Part shown: positions 17,211 to 25,015 of the stretch, piece by piece
Numbering within the stretch: position 1 is the first letter of the stretch
Layout: every line of letters begins with the position of its first letter
NCBI GenBank assembly: GCA_012511955.1
Contig: JAAZFC010000013.1
Location: 1-58,507 of the forward strand
Reading direction: 5' to 3'
DNA from: Fibrobacter sp.
Lineage (GTDB): Bacteria > Fibrobacterota > Fibrobacteria > Fibrobacterales > Fibrobacteraceae
Length of the DNA: 58,507 bases
The notes under the pieces: model-generated
The model's database searches: none
What the model was told of the DNA's origin: nothing
The model's input: the letters and a program-made list of their open reading frames with translations, nothing else
Program-made: the position numbers and the translations under genes

Positions 17211-17861
17211 TTAAGATATGGCTTTTACAAATTCAACGGTGGTTTTTTCCGGGTCTGGAGTGGCAAATATTGCAGAACCTACCACGAAGTTGTTGGCACC
17301 AGCAGCTTTAACTTGAGCGATGTTTTCTAGTTTAATGCCCCCATCAACTTGTATGTCTAAGTCGGGTTTAAGTTTTCGCAATTGGGTGACTTTTTTTAGA
17401 GTGTAGGGAATTAAAGATTGTCCACCAAAGCCAGGGTTTACGGACATAATTAACACCATGTCTAAAAGGTCTAAAATATATTCAATATCGCTGAGAGCTG
17501 TGGCGGGATTTAGTGAAACTCCTGCGCGACAGCCAGTTTCTTTGATTTGATTAATTAGCCGATCTAGGTGGCGAGTAGATTCGGAATGCACTGTGATTGT
17601 TTGAGCGCCTGCTTTAGCAAATTCGGGCACAAATAATTCAGGTTTTTCTATCATCAGGTGGCAATCTAAGGGTAAAGATGTGCCTTGGGCGATATTGGCA
17701 GCAATTCCAGGTCCAAAACTAATGTTGGGTACAAAATTCCCATCCATTATATCTAAATGCAAAGCTTGGGCTCCGCCCGCTTCAACGGAAGAAATTTGTT
17801 CTTGCAGTTTTAAAAAATCGGCATTTAAAATGCTTGGCGATACAATGTTTTTGTTATTCAT
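17211..17861 (-). CDS. rpe: Ribulose-phosphate 3-epimerase
   Basis: 216 aa TIM-barrel enzyme interconverting ribulose 5-phosphate and xylulose 5-phosphate in the pentose phosphate pathway. Family landmarks: SPSILNADF at the start, the metal-binding HLDIMDGNFVPN, DCHLMIEKPE, the VHSEST strand, VLIMSVNPGFGGQ and the phosphate-binding QVDGGI and VVGSAIF. Length is normal. Confidence 0.96.
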   Translation of the reverse strand: MNNKNIVSPSILNADFLKLQEQISSVEAGGAQALHLDIMDGNFVPNISFGPGIAANIAQGTSLPLDCHLMIEKPELFVPEFAKAGAQTITVHSESTRHLDRLINQIKETGCRAGVSLNPATALSDIEYILDLLDMVLIMSVNPGFGGQSLIPYTLKKVTQLRKLKPDLDIQVDGGIKLENIAQVKAAGANNFVVGSAIFATPDPEKTTVEFVKAIS

Positions 17862-17867
17862 GCTTCA

Positions 17868-17873
17868 AATTTA
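17868..17873 (-). promoter_or_regulatory. -10-like TAAATT, 6 bases before the rpe ATG
   Basis: On the minus strand TAAATT, then TGAAGC, then ATG at 17861. No purine-rich ribosome site at the usual distance. Confidence 0.5.
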
Positions 17874-17912
17874 CTACTATTTTATAAACCTAACAAACAA
17901 GGAGTAAATATT

Positions 17913-18431
17913 ATGGCAAAGAAAAGCGCCAAAAAAGCAACTACTAAAAAAGTTGCTACCAAAAAAGCAGCTACTAAAAAGAAAGTTACCACAAAAAAAG
18001 CTTCAGCTAAAGCTGCCGCTAAAAAAGTTGTGGCTAAAAAAGTTGCTGCTAAAAAAACCGTAAAAGCCGCAGTAAAGAAAGTAAAAACTGCCGCTAAAAA
18101 AGCTACCACTAAAAAAACAGCTACTAAAAAGAAAGTGGCAACTAAAAGAAAAACTGCGACTAAAGTAAAAGCTCAGTTAAAAGAAGTGGTGTTTAATGTT
18201 TATTCACCTGATTCAAAAACTGTACAAGTGGCAGGGGAATTTAACAGTTGGGATCCAGCCAAAGGCAAATTGAAAAAAGATAAAGAAGGGAATTGGACTT
18301 TAAAAGTAAAACTAGCTCCAGGAACCTACCAGTATAAGATAGTCTATGATGGTCAATACTGGGAATTAGACCAAAGTGCTGAATCCGTTATGGCCGAACA
18401 CGGTCCTAACAGTGTAGTATATGTGGACTAA
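17913..18431 (+). CDS. Histone-H1-like Lys/Ala-rich tail fused to a CBM48/AMPK-type glycogen-binding domain
   Basis: 172 aa with an AAGGAG site before the ATG. Residues 1-88 consist almost only of Lys, Ala, Thr and Val in repeats such as KKATTKKVATKKA, like the C-terminal tails of eukaryotic H1 and bacterial histone-like proteins. Residues about 90-172 are a beta-sandwich of the early-set CBM48 type: VVFNVYSPDSKTVQVAGEFN, SWDPAKGKLKK, WTLKVKLAPGTYQYKIVYDG. Such domains bind alpha-glucan (glycogen). The tail should bind nucleic acid or another polyanion. No catalytic domain is present. The stop overlaps the lysA start by 11 bases. Confidence 0.85.
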   Translation: MAKKSAKKATTKKVATKKAATKKKVTTKKASAKAAAKKVVAKKVAAKKTVKAAVKKVKTAAKKATTKKTATKKKVATKRKTATKVKAQLKEVVFNVYSPDSKTVQVAGEFNSWDPAKGKLKKDKEGNWTLKVKLAPGTYQYKIVYDGQYWELDQSAESVMAEHGPNSVVYVD

Positions 18432-19680
18432 ATTTCCCTTATCAGTGGAAATATGTCATGGGGTAGCCAAAGAGTTTGCTACCCCTGTTTGGCTTTATGA
18501 TGCAAATACCATAGTTGATCGTCTAAAACTGTGTCAAGTTTTTGACACGGTGCGTTATGCCATAAAGGCTAATTCAAATTTAGCGGTTTTATCTTTGCTC
18601 AAAGAGCATGGTGCTGTGGTGGATGCGGTTTCGGCGGGGGAAATTCAACGAGCTTTAATGGCTGGTTTTGTAGGTACTAGCGAAGTGCCTGGGGTGGTTT
18701 ATACCGCCGATGTTTTTGATGATGAAGCTTTGGCTTTAATCAAAAAGTATTCCATACCTGTAAATGTGGGGTCTCCCGATATGATTTCTCAATTAGGAGA
18801 AGCAGGGATAAAAGTTCCGCTCACTATTCGCATAAATCCTGGTTTTGGCCATGGACATTCCCGCAAAACTAATACCGGTGGAGATTTATCTAAACATGGC
18901 GTATGGCACGAGCAATTGTCTCAGTGCGTACAAAAAGCTAAAGAATTAGATATTCCCATAACTGGATTGCATATTCATATTGGATCCGGCGCAGATTTAG
19001 AGCATTTGGCTTTGGTTTGCGATGCGATGTTGGAATGTTCCAAAGTTTTGGGTAGCGATTTGCGCTACATTTCGGCGGGGGGTGGTTTGTCTATTCCTTA
19101 TCGCAAAAATGAAGAAGATGCTGTGGATGTGGGCGAGTATTTTAAATTATGGGATGAAACTCGCCAAAAAATTGAAAAACAAGTGGGGCATAAAATCAGA
19201 TTAGAGCTAGAACCTGGACGTTTTATCGTGGCGGAAAGCGGTTTTTTAATTGCACAGATTCGCGCGGTTAAAAAGATGGGTGAAAACTTGTTTTATTTGA
19301 TAGATGCTGGTTTTACCGACTTGGTACGCCCCGCTTTTTACGGAGCTTGGCACGAGATTTCCGTGATTGCCCGAGATGGTCGTCCTTTAGATGAAGTTGC
19401 GCCGGTGATTGTGGCAGGCCCCCTCTGTGAATCCGGCGATGTATTTACCCAAGAAGAGGGGGGCTTTGTAGTTACGCGAAACTTGCCTTTAGCTCAAGTG
19501 GGAGATTATGTTGTGATACACGATGCGGGGGCTTATGGTGCCACCATGTCAAGTAACTACAATTCTCGTTTTTACGCCGCCGAGGTGATGTGGAAGGAGA
19601 ATGCGGCGAAGTTGATTCGCAAAAGGCAAAGTTTTGAGCACTTGATCGCCAATGAGCTTTTACAAATGCGGCGATATTAA
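18421..19680 (+). CDS. lysA: Diaminopimelate decarboxylase
   Basis: 419 aa PLP-dependent fold III decarboxylase making L-lysine from meso-diaminopimelate. The PLP lysine is in VRYAIKANSN (about residue 46). GHGHSRKTNTGGDLSKHG, the HIHIGSG motif, the SAGGGLSIPY glycine loop, LELEPGRFIVAESG, the GPLCESGDVF active-site Cys loop and GAYGATMSSNYN are all present. The ATG lies within the last codons of the CBM48 gene, so the two are translationally coupled. The 3' end overlaps convergent suhB by 21 bases. Confidence 0.95.
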   Translation: MWTKFPLSVEICHGVAKEFATPVWLYDANTIVDRLKLCQVFDTVRYAIKANSNLAVLSLLKEHGAVVDAVSAGEIQRALMAGFVGTSEVPGVVYTADVFDDEALALIKKYSIPVNVGSPDMISQLGEAGIKVPLTIRINPGFGHGHSRKTNTGGDLSKHGVWHEQLSQCVQKAKELDIPITGLHIHIGSGADLEHLALVCDAMLECSKVLGSDLRYISAGGGLSIPYRKNEEDAVDVGEYFKLWDETRQKIEKQVGHKIRLELEPGRFIVAESGFLIAQIRAVKKMGENLFYLIDAGFTDLVRPAFYGAWHEISVIARDGRPLDEVAPVIVAGPLCESGDVFTQEEGGFVVTRNLPLAQVGDYVVIHDAGAYGATMSSNYNSRFYAAEVMWKENAAKLIRKRQSFEHLIANELLQMRRY

Positions 19681-20472
19681 TTGTATATATTCATCATGTA
19701 ATATTCCATTGCTCACCACCACGGCTTCTTCATCGCAATAAGCCATGGCTTCGCCGTTTAAATTGCTGGCTTTACCACCCGCTTCTAGCACTAGCAAACT
19801 GATTCCCGCCGTATCCCAAGGGTAGGAGTTGGTCATACTGTAAACTTCCAAGCGACCCGCTGCCACATAGCAACCTTCTAGCACCGCCGAACCAATGCTT
19901 TTTACTCGTTGGCAGGCTGAGCCTTGGGCGGCAAATAACCGCACATTGCGAGCGTTGATTTCGGCAATACGATTTTCGGGACCTACATTGAAATCCCCAT
20001 TGGAAATAATAGCTTGGGACATATCGGAAATATTACTGACGCTAATCTTTTTACCATTCATATATGCACCTTGGCCGCGGATGGCGGTGAACATCTCATC
20101 GAATTTGGGCAAAAAACAGACAGCGAGTAATGGTCCTTGGGCATCGAAAAGTGCCAAGGATATTCCCCAGTTGGGCATGCCCCGGGAGTAGTTGATGGTG
20201 CCGTCGATGGGGTCTATGATCCAGGTGTAATCTTCAGCGGAGTTGTTATTGACGAACCCGGATTCTTCGGTGCGAATTAGATGGGTGGGAAAAGCCTCTT
20301 GTAAGGCGGATAAAATCAGCTTATCGGCGGCAATATCCGCTTGGGTAACTGTGTCTTTGGGGGATTTAAACTCGATGGCACCGAGTTGATGTTGCATTTC
20401 TAAGGCTAAGCTTCCTGCCTTTTCAGCAATTTCTGTGGCGATTTTCATTACTTCTTTTAAATTTAAGGGCAT
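19660..20472 (-). CDS. suhB: Inositol monophosphatase family protein
   Basis: 270 aa. Metal-binding motifs of the family are present: the Glu in IRTEESG, IIDPIDGTINYSRG, and the C-terminal YPWDTAGISLLVLEAGG. These Mg2+-dependent, Li+-sensitive phosphatases hydrolyse inositol 1-phosphate or related sugar phosphates; SuhB also acts in rRNA transcription complexes in E. coli. Substrate is not predictable. The gene symbol is the nearest family name, not proven orthology. Confidence 0.88.
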   Translation of the reverse strand: MPLNLKEVMKIATEIAEKAGSLALEMQHQLGAIEFKSPKDTVTQADIAADKLILSALQEAFPTHLIRTEESGFVNNNSAEDYTWIIDPIDGTINYSRGMPNWGISLALFDAQGPLLAVCFLPKFDEMFTAIRGQGAYMNGKKISVSNISDMSQAIISNGDFNVGPENRIAEINARNVRLFAAQGSACQRVKSIGSAVLEGCYVAAGRLEVYSMTNSYPWDTAGISLLVLEAGGKASNLNGEAMAYCDEEAVVVSNGILHDEYIQLISPHL

Positions 20473-20504
20473 ATTGGTCTCTTTTTGAGTTTTTTAATGT
20501 AAAG

Positions 20505-20522
20505 GTGTGACATATATCACAC
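20505..20522. promoter_or_regulatory. CRP-type palindromic operator GTGTGA-N6-TCACAC
   Basis: GTGTGAcatataTCACAC matches the CRP/FNR-family consensus TGTGA-N6-TCACA with no mismatch. It lies between suhB (minus, start 20472) and the envelope gene at 20626. A TATAAT at 20574-20579 would start transcription near 20586, which places the site at about -72, a common class I activator position. The regulator itself is not in the window. Confidence 0.65.
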
Positions 20523-20573
20523 TTTTGTCTTGGTGGTGAGTTTATGTCCACACTTTTTCTAAGTTTGCACTAC

Positions 20574-20579
20574 TATAAT
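20574..20579 (+). promoter_or_regulatory. Probable -10 box TATAAT of the 20626 gene
   Basis: Perfect TATAAT about 47 bases upstream of the ATG, downstream of the CRP-type palindrome. The preceding -35 is weak, as expected for an activator-dependent promoter. Confidence 0.45.
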
Positions 20580-20625
20580 AATTTTGTTTGTATAAATTTA
20601 TAATAATCCCTGTTGGAGTATGTTT

Positions 20626-21693
20626 ATGTTTAAGGTAAGAACAACCTTATATGCAGTTTTGTTAATTACTGTTTCACTTTGGGCCCAAAGCGATTTGGCT
20701 AATACTTTACGCGCTTTTGAAGATAAGCCAGGTTATGTTCAGCCCATAGCTACATCCATGGGAACTTTGTTAAATACTGGTTTAGTAAATAGCGCCCGTG
20801 TGGGCAAGGGCATTGGTTGGTCTTTTGTACTGCCTGTAAATATTGCTTACATTGGCAAAAAAGATCATTCTTATAAATACACTTATAATACAGGCTGTAA
20901 AGAACTTAGGCAAGAGATTTATGACGACATGCCTGATGGTTATAGCTGCCCCAAAGATGATTTTACCCGTTCTTTAACTGCGCCTACCTTATGGGGTAAC
21001 GATGACTTGGTTTATGTAGAAAAGTATCGCATTAATGGTCCCAATGAAGATGACTGGCATTTACGCCAAGTGGCGACATTAGACAAAGGTCATCCTACCA
21101 TACGAAAATTTGTCACTTTGCCTTTTGTTTTTCCATCTTTTGCTTTTTCTATGGAGCATTTTAGAGGTTCTTTTCGCATTATTGGCGTACCTAGTATAAA
21201 ATCCATTGACTTTGGTGGCTTATTGATTTGGGGTTTAGGTGGGCAATACGACTTTTCTCATTTTATCGATCCTCTAAATGAATTAGGAATTAATATTTCT
21301 GCCACTACGAACTTTAATTTTTGGAGTATAGGATACTCGCCCACGGGGGAGGTAGAAGGAGAACTTAATTTAGATGGTATGACATCTTTCACTGGTTTAG
21401 TGGCTGGTTACAAGTTTAGCATCTTAGAAGCTTTTATGGAATTGGGTTACGAAACTAGTAGCTTTAAAACAAGCGGACACTTAATAGATCACGGTACTCT
21501 TGATGATCCTAGTACCCCAGAAAATGAAAGTGAAATTAAGCCTAATATAAAAGTTAAAGGTCGTAATGGGATTAGGGCTAGCATAAACTTAGCAGTTCAA
21601 TTAGGGGTTTGGCGTCCTGTGGTAGGGCAAAGTCTGGGAGCCCAAAGTGGCACTCAAATAAATATTTTACAATTCGGAAAGGAAGGTAAATAA
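20626..21693 (+). CDS. Probable outer-membrane beta-barrel protein (DUF6588-like)
   Basis: About 355 aa. The ATG at 20626 has a GGAG site 7 bases before it; the ATG at 20620 is too close to that site. A cleavable signal peptide (about residues 1-20, ending near LWAQS) is followed by sequence alternating polar and aromatic residues, as in beta-barrel strands (FGGLLIWGLGGQYDFSHF, TNFNFWSIGYSP). There is one probable Cys pair near residues 95-112. No enzymatic motif. It overlaps the next lipoprotein gene by one base, so the two products probably work together in the envelope. Confidence 0.65.
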   Translation: MFKVRTTLYAVLLITVSLWAQSDLANTLRAFEDKPGYVQPIATSMGTLLNTGLVNSARVGKGIGWSFVLPVNIAYIGKKDHSYKYTYNTGCKELRQEIYDDMPDGYSCPKDDFTRSLTAPTLWGNDDLVYVEKYRINGPNEDDWHLRQVATLDKGHPTIRKFVTLPFVFPSFAFSMEHFRGSFRIIGVPSIKSIDFGGLLIWGLGGQYDFSHFIDPLNELGINISATTNFNFWSIGYSPTGEVEGELNLDGMTSFTGLVAGYKFSILEAFMELGYETSSFKTSGHLIDHGTLDDPSTPENESEIKPNIKVKGRNGIRASINLAVQLGVWRPVVGQSLGAQSGTQINILQFGKEGK

Positions 21694-22481
21694 TGAATAA
21701 AAATACAATGATTGCAGCATTGGCTATAATAGCCATGATATTCGCTTTCTCTAGCTGTGGGCAACCAGCAATTACAGATTCAGGAGGCGGTTCTTCAAAT
21801 AACAGCTCCACAACTGGAGGAGATTCCAATTCCGGTGGTGGTTCCACTTCTGGGGGCACTGATGGAGTAAATAATGGTGCTGGTGGAAGTACTGATGGTA
21901 CTAACAACGGTAATAATACTGGTGGAGGTACAGGCGGTGCCAACGACGGCGATAATGCTACCGTGGAAGGTGGTAATGTAGCTTGGTTCGAAGATGAGGG
22001 TTCTATATCTGTTAAGTTAGTTGAAGGGGCAGTTAGTGGTTCTGGTAATGAAGTTTTTGAAATTCAAAGCTTGCGTGACGAAGCTTTGGAAAAAAATGCC
22101 AACCTCGCTACCTTGCTAGTCAGTGATTTACAGGTTTCTGTAGATGCAAGCTCTATAGGAACTTTAAGTGCTATGGGAGGAACTTCTTTCTTAATGGATA
22201 TTTCTTATCAACTGCCAGGTAAGGAAAAAATCAGAATAGGTTATACTAACACTAGAACTCACGCTACCATTACTCAATTAATCAGTGGCATTAGTATGGA
22301 TGATAATACCATCTGGTACGATTTAGATGGTTACGATTCATTTGTGGATGCTTTGGTTGACGAAAGTAACTCTACTTTAACTATGATCGTAGATGTTAAA
22401 GAAATTTCACCTGCTTTAAGTGGCACAGGTAGTTTCACTTTAAAGTATGTAGTTAAAGGTAATGCCCAAGTTCGTCTATAA
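21693..22481 (+). CDS. Lipoprotein with Gly/Ser/Asn-rich linker
   Basis: 262 aa. The signal peptide ends in the lipobox FSSC with Cys21. Residues about 28-95 are a low-complexity linker of Gly, Ser, Thr, Asn and Asp. The C-terminal domain (about 98-262) looks like a beta-rich fold (VAWFEDEGSISVKLVEGAV, YQLPGKEKIRIGYTNTR) and ends without a sorting signal. Probably a surface or periplasmic lipoprotein; function unknown. It is followed by the terminator at 22502. Confidence 0.75.
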   Translation: MNKNTMIAALAIIAMIFAFSSCGQPAITDSGGGSSNNSSTTGGDSNSGGGSTSGGTDGVNNGAGGSTDGTNNGNNTGGGTGGANDGDNATVEGGNVAWFEDEGSISVKLVEGAVSGSGNEVFEIQSLRDEALEKNANLATLLVSDLQVSVDASSIGTLSAMGGTSFLMDISYQLPGKEKIRIGYTNTRTHATITQLISGISMDDNTIWYDLDGYDSFVDALVDESNSTLTMIVDVKEISPALSGTGSFTLKYVVKGNAQVRL

Positions 22482-22501
22482 TTTTTAATAGTTGGTTTTT
22501 T

Positions 22502-22534
22502 AAAGCAGTTCTTTAAGTAGAGCTGCTTTTTTTT
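22502..22534 (+). terminator. Rho-independent terminator
   Basis: The stem AAAGCAG (22502-22508) pairs with CTGCTTT (22523-22529), with a 14-base loop, followed by a run of T residues to 22534. It ends the 20626-22481 operon. Confidence 0.8.
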
Positions 22535-22546
22535 ATGGGAAAATGT

Positions 22547-22552
22547 TATTTT
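22547..22552 (+). promoter_or_regulatory. -10-like TATTTT, 6 bases before the ATG at 22559
   Basis: TG-TATTTT-type sequence (TGTTATTTT), then AAACTT, then ATG. It begins 12 bases after the upstream terminator ends. Confidence 0.45.
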
Positions 22553-22558
22553 AAACTT

Positions 22559-23299
22559 ATGATACGCACTTTATTTTTATCAATAGTTTTATTTTTTGCT
22601 TTAATTATCTCTAGCTTTGGCATTGGTAATTCCATTCAGCGTTTTAAAAAAGAAGATCGGTATATTGCAGTCAAAGGCTTTGCCGAACGCGAAGTTAAAG
22701 CGGATTTGGCCTTATGGTTGATTAAAACTCGCATTGCCACCAACGATTTAGCGTCGGGTTTGCAGCAAATTGATAGTAATAAAGCAAAAATATTAGACTT
22801 TTTGGGTAGTCATGGTCTAAATGGTGATGAAGTGGTGGTGCATAACACCAATGTTACCGACAAAATGGCAAGAGATTATTTGACCGAAAACACGCCTTTG
22901 CGCTATATCTTAGAAAATGCGGTGCAAGTGCGCACGGACAAAGTTGATACCTTGCTTTTTGTCAGTCGGCAAACTGATAAGCTTTTACAAGCGGGAGTGT
23001 TGATTTCTGCTAGCCACGATTATAACCCTGCGGTGAAGTTTATGTATTCAGGGCTCAATGATATTAAACCGGCAATGCTTTCTGAAGCAACGCAAAATGC
23101 CCGGACTGCTGCGCTAGAATTTGCCAAAGAAAGCGGGGTTTCTCTGGGAAAACTGCGCAAAGCTAATCAGGGCTTGTTTAGCATTGTAGATCGCGATTAT
23201 TCCATTATGGCTCCCAATGCAGGAGCTTATTCACCTTCCACCAACGATATTTTTAAAAATGTTCGCGTGGTGGTCAATGTGGAATATTCGGTGGAATAA
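22559..23299 (+). CDS. SIMPL-domain (DUF541) protein with N-terminal membrane anchor
   Basis: About 246 aa from the ATG at 22559; an upstream in-frame ATG at 22535 lies in the terminator tail and is disfavoured. A signal anchor (residues about 3-22) precedes a SIMPL domain: YIAVKGFAEREVKADLALW, DFLGSHGLNGDEV, and the helix-strand segment LSEATQNARTAALEFAKESG. The family is periplasmic or membrane-attached and poorly understood (E. coli YggE is linked to oxidative stress). Ends 2 bases before the convergent FMN reductase gene. Confidence 0.85.
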   Translation: MIRTLFLSIVLFFALIISSFGIGNSIQRFKKEDRYIAVKGFAEREVKADLALWLIKTRIATNDLASGLQQIDSNKAKILDFLGSHGLNGDEVVVHNTNVTDKMARDYLTENTPLRYILENAVQVRTDKVDTLLFVSRQTDKLLQAGVLISASHDYNPAVKFMYSGLNDIKPAMLSEATQNARTAALEFAKESGVSLGKLRKANQGLFSIVDRDYSIMAPNAGAYSPSTNDIFKNVRVVVNVEYSVE

Positions 23300-23301
23300 C
23301 T

Positions 23302-23856
23302 TTAGCTATTATGTATTTGCACCCATTGGGCAAAAGCAGTTAAGAAGTTTTGCATAAATTCGGCGGTTTTTTCCACGAATTTACCATTTTCGTCAAAAGC
23401 AGACATAATGTTCCCTAAATATGCTTCGGGTTGTTGCATCATGGGAGTATTGAGAAACACCATCACTTGTCTAAGGGCGTGGTTGGCTCCAAATGCACCC
23501 ATGGCTCCAGGGGTTGAGCTAATTACCGCTGCAGGTTTGGTGTCCCAAACACTTTCCCCATAAGGGCGGGATCCCACATCTAGGGCGTTTTTTAAGGCCC
23601 CCGAAATAGATCTATTGTATTCGGGGGTGATAAATAAAAATCCATTGGCATCTTTAAGTTGACTGCGAAATTCTTGCCATGCTGCGGGGGGATTCGCTGT
23701 GTCTAAGTCTTCGTTGTAGAGTGCTAAATTACCAATTTCCACGATTTCCATTTCCAAAGATTCGGGTTGCATTCTGATAAGCTCTTGGGCAATTTTACGG
23801 TTATAAGAATCTTTGCGCAAACTGCCTACTATGATAGCTATTTTATGGTTTTTCAT
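23302..23856 (-). CDS. NADPH-dependent FMN reductase-family flavoprotein
   Basis: 184 aa flavodoxin-like enzyme. The FMN phosphate loop is GSLRKDSYNRKIA (residues about 11-23). The isoalloxazine-binding motif is ITPEYNRSISGALKNALD, and the second loop is STPGAMGAFGANHALRQVM. Family members are quinone, chromate or azo reductases. An AAAGGG site precedes the ATG. The specific substrate is unknown. Confidence 0.9.
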   Translation of the reverse strand: MKNHKIAIIVGSLRKDSYNRKIAQELIRMQPESLEMEIVEIGNLALYNEDLDTANPPAAWQEFRSQLKDANGFLFITPEYNRSISGALKNALDVGSRPYGESVWDTKPAAVISSTPGAMGAFGANHALRQVMVFLNTPMMQQPEAYLGNIMSAFDENGKFVEKTAEFMQNFLTAFAQWVQIHNS

Positions 23857-23990
23857 AATATTAACCCTTTGTTGTGTATTTGTTTTGATTAAATTACTTA
23901 TTTGTAGTGATTTAACAATATACTTTGAGACAAGGTCTTAGCTTTGGCAGATTAGGGTGATTTTTAGTTGATTAATGGGAGTATTTTGCT

Positions 23991-24914
23991 TTAAAAAAAC
24001 AAAATGATGGCTAATGTAGAGGCGGAAATGCTCAGCCACAGCACTGTACCTTGCAAAATTGGGGAAATTCCTACGGACTTTAGCGTTTTCCAAGAAAGGC
24101 TGGTGCCAATTAAAAATAAAGTCAAGGCCAAGGCTTTTTTAGCACCATAGACAATGATAGGGTTAAGGTTTGCAAAGCCAGGGACAAAGCTGTTAATCAT
24201 TATGGCAATTACAAATAATGCAATAAAATAAGGAAGTTGAATTTTTATATTTTTTTGTTTAAAAATCAAAGCGCTTAGCAAAGCTAGGGGAATAATCCAC
24301 AGAGCTCGGGTTAATTTCACAGTGGTGGCCATGGCCAATGATTCAGAATTAAATTTTGTGGCAGCTCCCACCACAGAACTGGTGTCGTGGATGGCAATGG
24401 CGCTCCAAACCCCAAAGTCTTGGGGACTCATATTGAGTAGGTGTCCAATATAGGGGAAAACAAAAAGAGCCAAGGAATTTAAAACGAAAATCACCCCTAA
24501 GGCCACGCTGATTTGCTTGTTTTTGGCCTTGATGATAGGGGCTAGGGCCGCAATGGCGCTTCCACCACAAATTGCTGTGCCACCGGCGATTAAATAGGCT
24601 GTATTAGATTCAACTTTAAAGAGTTTTCCCAGTAAAATTCCTAGTAAAAGAGTAAAAATAATGGTGAAAATAGTGAAAAAAAGACCATCTTTTCCGGCTT
24701 GGATGGCATCGGTGGCACTGATACCAAAACCCAAGCCCACCACTGCAGCTTTTAACAACCAACTGCTTAATTTGCTGCTTTTTTCAGCAAATGGATGGGT
24801 AAAAACTTGTGCGAAAACTATGCCCATAAAGAGTGCCCAAGGCGGGGAAATAAAGTTGCTTAAACTTATGGTCGCTAAAAGCAAAAAGAAGGTTTTACTG
24901 AAGTGTCTATTCAT
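23991..24914 (-). CDS. YeiH/UPF0324-family membrane transporter (putative sulfate exporter family)
   Basis: 307 aa with about nine to ten hydrophobic helices. The motifs of the family are present: AVVGLGFGI, the conserved IAGGTAICGGSAIAALAPIIKAK, the SAIAIHDTSSVVGAA segment and KLTRALWIIPLAL. The substrate is not established for the family; the sulfate name comes from annotation. It lies upstream of the flavoprotein gene on the same strand, 134 bases apart. A TATAAT about 25 bases upstream of its ATG is a candidate -10. Confidence 0.88.
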   Translation of the reverse strand: MNRHFSKTFFLLLATISLSNFISPPWALFMGIVFAQVFTHPFAEKSSKLSSWLLKAAVVGLGFGISATDAIQAGKDGLFFTIFTIIFTLLLGILLGKLFKVESNTAYLIAGGTAICGGSAIAALAPIIKAKNKQISVALGVIFVLNSLALFVFPYIGHLLNMSPQDFGVWSAIAIHDTSSVVGAATKFNSESLAMATTVKLTRALWIIPLALLSALIFKQKNIKIQLPYFIALFVIAIMINSFVPGFANLNPIIVYGAKKALALTLFLIGTSLSWKTLKSVGISPILQGTVLWLSISASTLAIILFF

Positions 24915-25003
24915 AAAAAATGGATTTTAGACAGAATTATAGCATATTTATAGAGGTGCTAAGTTAGCATGGATAAAAAATAAGGGTTGGCCTAATAAAA
25001 TGC

Positions 25004-25009
25004 TAATTT
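25004..25009 (+). promoter_or_regulatory. -10-like TAATTT, 6 bases before the GTG at 25016
   Basis: TGC-TAATTT, then AGAGCG, then GTG. No separate ribosome-binding site. Confidence 0.45.
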
Positions 25010-25015
25010 AGAGCG

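Noticed and set aside
17913-18180. Satellite-like AAAAAAGC-rich repeat
   Set aside because: The repetition comes from Lys/Ala codons of a well-started coding sequence and codons vary, so it is a coding feature.
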